Origin: Acidobacteriota bacterium
Lineage (GTDB): Bacteria; Acidobacteriota; Terriglobia; Terriglobales; Acidobacteriaceae
Direction of reading: 5' to 3'
Length of the DNA: 5,653 nt
NCBI GenBank assembly: GCA_021810735.1
Contig: JAJZIF010000284.1
Location: 1-5,653, forward strand
In this document: piece after piece, positions 1 through 3,371 of the stretch
Position numbering within the stretch: position 1 is the stretch's first letter
Layout of the letters: the number at the start of each line of letters is the position of its first letter
Program-made: the position numbers and the translations under genes
The notes under the pieces: model-generated
Seen by the model: the letters and a program-made list of their open reading frames with translations, nothing else
Told to the model about the DNA's origin: nothing
Databases searched by the model: none

Positions 1-1
1 A

Positions 2-85
2 GGACTTTGGCCCAAACGCAACGCCAACGAAGAAAACAGGATGAGCGCGTACGAGCGCCCCTATTTGCGACTGGTCCGAGAGTAA
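2..85 (+). CDS. Possible 3' end of an upstream gene, truncated by the window
   Basis: The first 93 bases are open in two frames. The frame starting at base 2 ends at TAA 83-85 and reads ...NRMSAYERPYLRLVRE. It has G or C at 19 of 27 third codon positions, as expected for a gene in G+C-rich DNA. The frame starting at base 1 ends at TAA 91-93, has only 14 of 30, and is arginine-rich, so it is less likely. A third option is a gene ending at TGA 42-44 in an ATGA junction (41-44), but the frame it would start codes for only 14 residues. The fragment is too short to assign a family. If correct, the gap to the next gene is 11 bases, so both would belong to one transcription unit. Confidence 0.35.
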   Translation, partial: GLWPKRNANEENRMSAYERPYLRLVRE

Positions 86-96
86 AGGAGTAAAAC

Positions 97-468
97 ATGG
101 GACTGGAAAAGTGTAGCAACTGCGAGCGTCTGATCGGGAAGCTGGAGACGCCTCATTTATGGCGGCAAGAAGTGGTCTGCGCGGAATGCCGCGCCCGGCT
201 CGAATCCCAAATGGCGTCCCCGGTTCTGCACCAGGGGGGGGTGATAGTGGACAAAAGCCAAGACCAGTACATCTTCGAGAAGATACCAAAGAAGGAAAGA
301 AGAAGTTGGGAAGTTCCGAACGGAGTCATCCTTGCAACAGGTGTCTTGCTGCTTTTGGTGGCTCTATGCCTTGCGTGGAAAGGGATCCCCGGCGTTCAGG
401 CGTTGGTTTCCTTGTCAGGGGTTGCCTTCGTCTTTTGGATCCTGGGAAAAATCATCAGCAGGAAGTGA
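97..468 (+). CDS. Small zinc-ribbon membrane protein, 123 aa
   Basis: I do not recognise a named family. The protein has two CxxC pairs, C6/C9 and C28/C31, about 18 residues apart, as in a treble-clef or zinc-ribbon knuckle that binds one metal ion. A polar linker (about residues 40-72) follows, then two hydrophobic stretches, about 76-94 and 100-118, and a short basic end (ISRK). The likely topology is a cytoplasmic zinc knuckle anchored in the inner membrane by two helices. ATG 97 is well supported: AAAGGAG lies at 84-90 with a six-base spacer. The next gene begins 21 bases after the stop and also has a strong ribosome site, so the two are probably co-expressed. A run of eight G (234-241) lies in the linker. 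Function is unknown; a membrane-associated accessory phage protein is only a guess from context. Confidence 0.85.
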   Translation: MGLEKCSNCERLIGKLETPHLWRQEVVCAECRARLESQMASPVLHQGGVIVDKSQDQYIFEKIPKKERRSWEVPNGVILATGVLLLLVALCLAWKGIPGVQALVSLSGVAFVFWILGKIISRK

Positions 469-489
469 AAGAGGATAAGGAGAAGCGAA

Positions 490-648
490 ATGTTCAGTTT
501 TGGGCATGGACATGACGACGACCTCTTGGGAGCGGCCTTTCTGGCCGCACGGGAGGAGCAGTCGGACGGAACGCAGAACTGGTTCAAGTGGGTACTCTTT
601 TTCCTTTTCATTTTTGCGTTGATTATGTTCTGTATCGTCTATTTTTGA
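490..648 (+). CDS. Small single-pass membrane protein, 52 aa
   Basis: This short frame starts at ATG 490, preceded by AAGGAG at 477-482 with a seven-base spacer, and ends at TGA 646-648. The product begins MFSFGHGHDDDLLG, a histidine- and aspartate-rich start, continues through a short acidic polar stretch (residues 21-30), and ends in one strongly hydrophobic segment (about residues 34-52) running to the C terminus. It looks like a tail-anchored or single-span inner-membrane peptide. It follows the zinc-ribbon membrane gene by 21 bases and is the last gene before a terminator-like structure eight bases downstream. Holin-like function cannot be claimed: one helix and size alone are not diagnostic. 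The HGHDDD start could bind a metal, but that is conjecture. The case for a real gene rests on the ribosome site, the spacing and the clean membrane-protein composition. Confidence 0.72.
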   Translation: MFSFGHGHDDDLLGAAFLAAREEQSDGTQNWFKWVLFFLFIFALIMFCIVYF

Positions 649-655
649 TGAAATT

Positions 656-740
656 CGGGCCGCGTGGCCCCATTGAAGCATTATTTTGGGCGGTAAGTAG
701 CTCAAAACATCCGCTTTTTCCACGCGGCCCGCTTTTTTTA
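656..740 (+). terminator. Terminator or attenuator: 12-bp inverted repeat, long loop, T tract
   Basis: CGGGCCGCGTGG (656-667) is perfectly complementary to CCACGCGGCCCG (720-731), and the second arm runs directly into seven T (733-739). This is the form of a Rho-independent terminator for the 97-648 genes, but the 52-base loop is far longer than usual. The left arm can also fold on itself: GGGCC/GGCCC around GCGT at 657-670, which would compete with the long stem. Inside the loop, GCGG (690-693) can pair with CCGC (711-714), which is followed by five T (715-719). The stretch CCGCTTTTT occurs twice (711-719 and 729-737). The competing folds allow an attenuator that controls readthrough into the packaging operon; that role is inference. 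Confidence 0.65.
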
Positions 741-807
741 CTCCTTTCCCGCCTTTACGGCCCGAAAAATCGACAAAAACATTCTGATTACTGGGAGATT
801 TTCTTCG

Positions 808-865
808 CCGGTTGACACCGGTTTACGCCCATCGGCACACCAAAGCTGGCAAAATCCGTTTTTGC
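808..865 (+). promoter_or_regulatory. Leader with two small hairpins before the packaging operon
   Basis: The region 741-892 holds no convincing gene. Two perfect short inverted repeats stand out: CCGGT/ACCGG around TGAC (808-821), and GCAAAA/TTTTGC around TCCGT (849-865). The second lies just before the A+T-rich TAATAATATT (868-877) and about 30 bases before the start of the 893 gene. They could be operator sites or RNA structures in the leader. TTGACA at 812-817 matches a -35 box, but the sequence 17 bases on (GCACAC) is not a -10 box, so no promoter is called. Short repeats like these also arise by chance. Confidence 0.22.
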
Positions 866-892
866 GGTAATAATATTGGTGTGGAAGTAGAT

Positions 893-1495
893 ATGGAGAA
901 GATACGTGATGCGGCCAGAGCGGCCGCATGGAGTTGGCGGTGGGAATCCGATTCGCGCGCCGACGCGATCTCACAGGTCACCCTGGACCTTTATTCCTTG
1001 CTGCGATCTCGCCCTCGGGCCTGTTCTCCCGGCTATCTCTTCGTTGCAGCTAAACGTCGCATGCTGTCCTGGCGAATGGCCGAGCAAAGGAGAAGCGCCC
1101 AGGCCCGGATTGACCTGCGAGGAACACAGCCGTCGCCGGCACAGAAGCTGCCGCCTGGAACGGGAGTGCTGCGAACCGCTGCTGATCGGCAGGCGGCGAA
1201 GAGATACTTTGCACAGGTTACGCTGCGGTGCCGGGCCTGGGGAGATCGAGGGAACGAGGTTCATTCAGTAGTGCGGGCGATAGAGCGGGCACTACTCGGA
1301 TGCGGGCAAACGCGAACACGGCTAACACTGAACGGGTCTTTAACGCATGATTTCGAGTGCGCGCAAAAAGGAGAAGATGCTCGCCGCGCTCGCCCAAAGC
1401 GGGAACTACACGCTCGCGGCGCGGGCGGCAAAGGTGAGCCGGCAGGCGGCCTGGAAGTGGCGGCAAAACGCCGCATTCCAGGCGAAATGCGATGA
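893..1495 (+). CDS. Sigma-70 region 2-like protein, possible phage late-gene regulator, 200 aa
   Basis: ATG 893 follows GGAAG (883-887) with a five-base spacer; longer starts at GTG 881 or TTG 812 have no ribosome site. Residues about 6-72 resemble the conserved helices of sigma-70 region 2: RADAISQVTLDLYSLL (22-37), then a proline turn, then GYLFVAAKRRMLSWR (47-61) and a basic segment, matching the usual 'D-A-x-Q-E-V-x-L-x-L ... YL-x-x-A-R-x-R-x-L-D' layout. The usual Q-E pair is replaced by S-Q. No region 4 helix-turn-helix is visible after it; residues 98-150 are basic and unassigned. The position just before the terminase genes is typical of late-gene transcription regulators, which supports the idea but does not prove it. 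The last ~49 codons overlap the small terminase gene out of frame and read as low-complexity Arg/Gly/Ala, so the true C terminus may be shorter. A diverged DNA-binding protein unrelated to sigma factors is the main alternative. Confidence 0.6.
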   Translation: MEKIRDAARAAAWSWRWESDSRADAISQVTLDLYSLLRSRPRACSPGYLFVAAKRRMLSWRMAEQRRSAQARIDLRGTQPSPAQKLPPGTGVLRTAADRQAAKRYFAQVTLRCRAWGDRGNEVHSVVRAIERALLGCGQTRTRLTLNGSLTHDFECAQKGEDARRARPKRELHARGAGGKGEPAGGLEVAAKRRIPGEMR

Positions 1496-1763
1496 AGCGA
1501 TTGAAGCCGCGGCGGACCTGCTGGAGGCCGAGGCGCGGCGGCGCGCGGTTGAAGGTCACGAAGAGCCGGTCTGGTATCAGGGCGAGATTAAAGGAGCGAG
1601 CCGGAAGTATTCCGACGCACTCCTGATGTTTTTACTGCGAGGAGCCAAGCCGGCGAAGTATTCGCAGCGCGCGGACGTTACCAGCAATGGCCAGACAATC
1701 GGCAAAATCCTCGTTCTCCCAGAGGATCCAGACGAATCCCGACCGCCGGATACCCTCCAATGA
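1347..1763 (+). CDS. terS: Phage terminase small subunit, 138 aa
   Basis: The small terminase recognises phage DNA, oligomerises into a ring and delivers the DNA to the large subunit for cutting and packaging. Residues about 5-45 form a helix-turn-helix of the kind found in small terminases: KKEKMLAALAQSGNYTLAAR, then AAKVSRQAAWKWR, with 'VSRQAAWKW' as the recognition helix. The middle, AVEGHEEPVWYQGEIKG (67-83), and the following YSDALLMFLLRGAKPAKY (88-105) match the characteristic 'G-x-x-x-P-V ... G ... YSD-x-LL-x-x-LL-x-x-x-x-P-x-x-Y' arrangement of a common phage small-terminase family. The acidic, proline-rich tail would contact the large subunit. The start is uncertain: ATG 1347 has no clear ribosome site but retains the full first helix; ATG 1377 lies only three bases after AAGGAG (1368-1373). 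It overlaps the gene before it by 149 bases and the large subunit by 77, which suggests coupled translation. Confidence 0.9.
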   Translation: MISSARKKEKMLAALAQSGNYTLAARAAKVSRQAAWKWRQNAAFQAKCDEAIEAAADLLEAEARRRAVEGHEEPVWYQGEIKGASRKYSDALLMFLLRGAKPAKYSQRADVTSNGQTIGKILVLPEDPDESRPPDTLQ

Positions 1764-3171
1764 GAATTGCGACACATACCAGCCGCACGGCGCCATCCGC
1801 TCGCTCTGGTGGCGCCGGGAGCGGGAGATTCTCATCAGCGGACCTGCGGGGACGGGAAAAACACGCGGAATCCTCGAACGGCTCTACTTTTTCACCCAAA
1901 AATATCCAGGCATGCGCGCGCTCCTGGCGCGTAAAACCAGAGCATCGATGACCCAGTCCGTCATGGTGACGCTGGAAAACAGGGTCATACCACCGGGTCA
2001 TCCGTCGAAATTCGGGGCGCAGCGCGAAAACAGATCCTCATATCATCTGCCGAATGGTTCCGAAATAGCACTGGGCGGACTGGATCATCCGGATCGATTC
2101 ATGTCGAGCGAATATGACATGATCGTGGTCGGCGAGGCGACTGAACTCACACTCGAAGACTGGGAGAAGTTGATTTCCCGGCTGCGGCACGGAGTGATGC
2201 CCTGGCAACAGATCATTGGCGACTGTAACCCGTCCTATCCATCTCACTGGCTGTATGCCCGCACCGTGGCGGGGAAATGCCTTCTCTTCGTGTCCAGGCA
2301 CGAAGACAACCCCATGCTGTGGCAGGCCGGTAAATGGACGGCTGCCGGCGAGCAGTATCGAAGCACTCTGTCGGCACTGTCGGGCGTCCGGCGCAAAAGG
2401 CTGCTCGAAGGCTTATGGGCGGCGGCGGATGGCCTGGTCTATCCTGAATTTGCCGGGATAGTTCGCGCGGCATCTGGGTCATTGTCGTCGCCGGCGGTGC
2501 GTGTGGCCGGTGCAATTGACTGGGGATGGACAGATCCGACAGCTGTATTGGTTGGGGCCGAAAGCCAGGACGGCATACTACGGATAGTGGAGGAGATTTA
2601 CGAGCCGCATCTGCCGTTCGACGAGCTGGCGCGGAGAATGTCCGAAATGGCGGCCAGATGGCGAGTGGAGACCTGGTACGCCGATCCATCCCGGGCCGAT
2701 CTGATCGATCAGCTGCGGCGCCTCGGCTTGCCGGTCTATCCCAACCATGTGCGTCAAATCGAAACTGGCATCGCCATGGTGGGCCAGAGGATTCGCCGGC
2801 AAAGACTGCTGGTCTGGGACTGCTGTGCCTCGCTCGTTCGGGAAAGCACCGAATATGAGTATGGGAAAGACAGGGCCGGAAACACGAAAACGACGCCATT
2901 GGACCAGCACAATCATGCGATGGATGCGTTGCGCTACTTAGTCTGCGGGCTGGATTATGGACTGGATATGAATGTTTCGCCCGATCCCGTTGCGGCGCAG
3001 CGGACTGCCCAGGCAAAAAGCGACGAGATCGAAGCTCGGAAGAAAGAGGAAAAAGAGGCTGCCGAGCGACTGGCTCTGGCTGATCCGGAGTCGCAGAAAG
3101 CGGAGATAGCGGATGAGGAGAGGCGTAAGGCGGATTTCGCGCGGGCTTGGGGTGATGAGGGGTGGGAATGA
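1687..3171 (+). CDS. terL: Phage terminase large subunit (packaging ATPase and nuclease), 494 aa
   Basis: This is the motor that pumps DNA into the prohead and cuts the concatemer. The N-terminal ATPase shows a Walker A loop GPAGTGKT (52-59), a conserved RKTRASMTQSV segment (82-92), a Walker B-like strand MIVVGEATEL (145-154) with catalytic E150, and a coupling motif IGDCNPS (177-183). The C-terminal RNase H-fold nuclease shows its expected acidic residues in AIDWGWTDPTA (D278, D283), WYADPSRADL (D333) and NHAMDALRYL (D413). Residues about 440-494 are a charged, probably helical tail. Length and order fit a PBSX-like large terminase. ATG 1687 is the only usable start: no ATG, GTG or TTG lies between it and the conserved YQPHGAIRSLW (31-41). 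It has no clear ribosome site and begins 77 bases inside the small-subunit gene. The G at 149 replaces the more usual aspartate before the catalytic glutamate, a change tolerated in relatives. Confidence 0.95.
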   Translation: MARQSAKSSFSQRIQTNPDRRIPSNENCDTYQPHGAIRSLWWRREREILISGPAGTGKTRGILERLYFFTQKYPGMRALLARKTRASMTQSVMVTLENRVIPPGHPSKFGAQRENRSSYHLPNGSEIALGGLDHPDRFMSSEYDMIVVGEATELTLEDWEKLISRLRHGVMPWQQIIGDCNPSYPSHWLYARTVAGKCLLFVSRHEDNPMLWQAGKWTAAGEQYRSTLSALSGVRRKRLLEGLWAAADGLVYPEFAGIVRAASGSLSSPAVRVAGAIDWGWTDPTAVLVGAESQDGILRIVEEIYEPHLPFDELARRMSEMAARWRVETWYADPSRADLIDQLRRLGLPVYPNHVRQIETGIAMVGQRIRRQRLLVWDCCASLVRESTEYEYGKDRAGNTKTTPLDQHNHAMDALRYLVCGLDYGLDMNVSPDPVAAQRTAQAKSDEIEARKKEEKEAAERLALADPESQKAEIADEERRKADFARAWGDEGWE

Positions 3172-3335
3172 GGGGCATATATGCCGCGCCAGCGACGAAA
3201 TGGCTGAGAGTGCCAGGCCCACGGAGAACTCGCCAGGACGAGACTATCGAGTCCGCGCCACATTCCATCCCAGCGGAGTCCTCCATTTCAGCTTCGCCTT
3301 CTGCACCGGGGACACTCGTTGACCGACTTGAGTAG
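3168..3335 (+). CDS. Small hypothetical protein between terminase and portal, 55 aa
   Basis: ATG 3168 overlaps the terminase stop in an ATGA junction, a standard arrangement for translational coupling, and the frame ends at TAG 3333-3335. The product starts MRGIYAAPATKWLRVPGPRR, with a basic, proline-containing first half, and ends in a serine-, proline- and alanine-rich second half (about residues 29-55) that looks disordered. There are no cysteines, no membrane segment and no recognised domain. It is acidic toward the end (VDRLE). It fills most of the space between terminase and portal, and the remaining 36 bases show no feature. A role in packaging or head assembly is suggested only by position. 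G or C occupies somewhat over half of its third codon positions, weaker than in the neighbouring genes, so a chance frame is possible. Confidence 0.58.
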   Translation: MRGIYAAPATKWLRVPGPRRTRQDETIESAPHSIPAESSISASPSAPGTLVDRLE

Positions 3336-3371
3336 GAATTTCGGTTGCGGCCATAGGCGGTCTTTAAGGGC

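Noticed and set aside
159..515. 118-codon + strand frame overlapping the zinc-ribbon gene
   Set aside because: No ribosome site, and the product lacks the ordered cysteine pairs and membrane helices given by the 97-468 frame.
588..815. 75-codon + strand frame across the terminator-like element
   Set aside because: No ribosome site, and it runs through the inverted repeat and T tract; the product looks like random A+T-rich translation.
868..877. TAATAATATT as a -10 box
   Set aside because: The matching -35 position reads GGCAAA or TGGCAA, which is poor, and transcription would begin at the ribosome site itself.
812..880. TTG 812 as start of the sigma-like gene, and TTGACA 812-817 as a -35 box
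   Set aside because: TTG 812 has no ribosome site and ATG 893 has one. The TTGACA has no -10 box at a proper distance.
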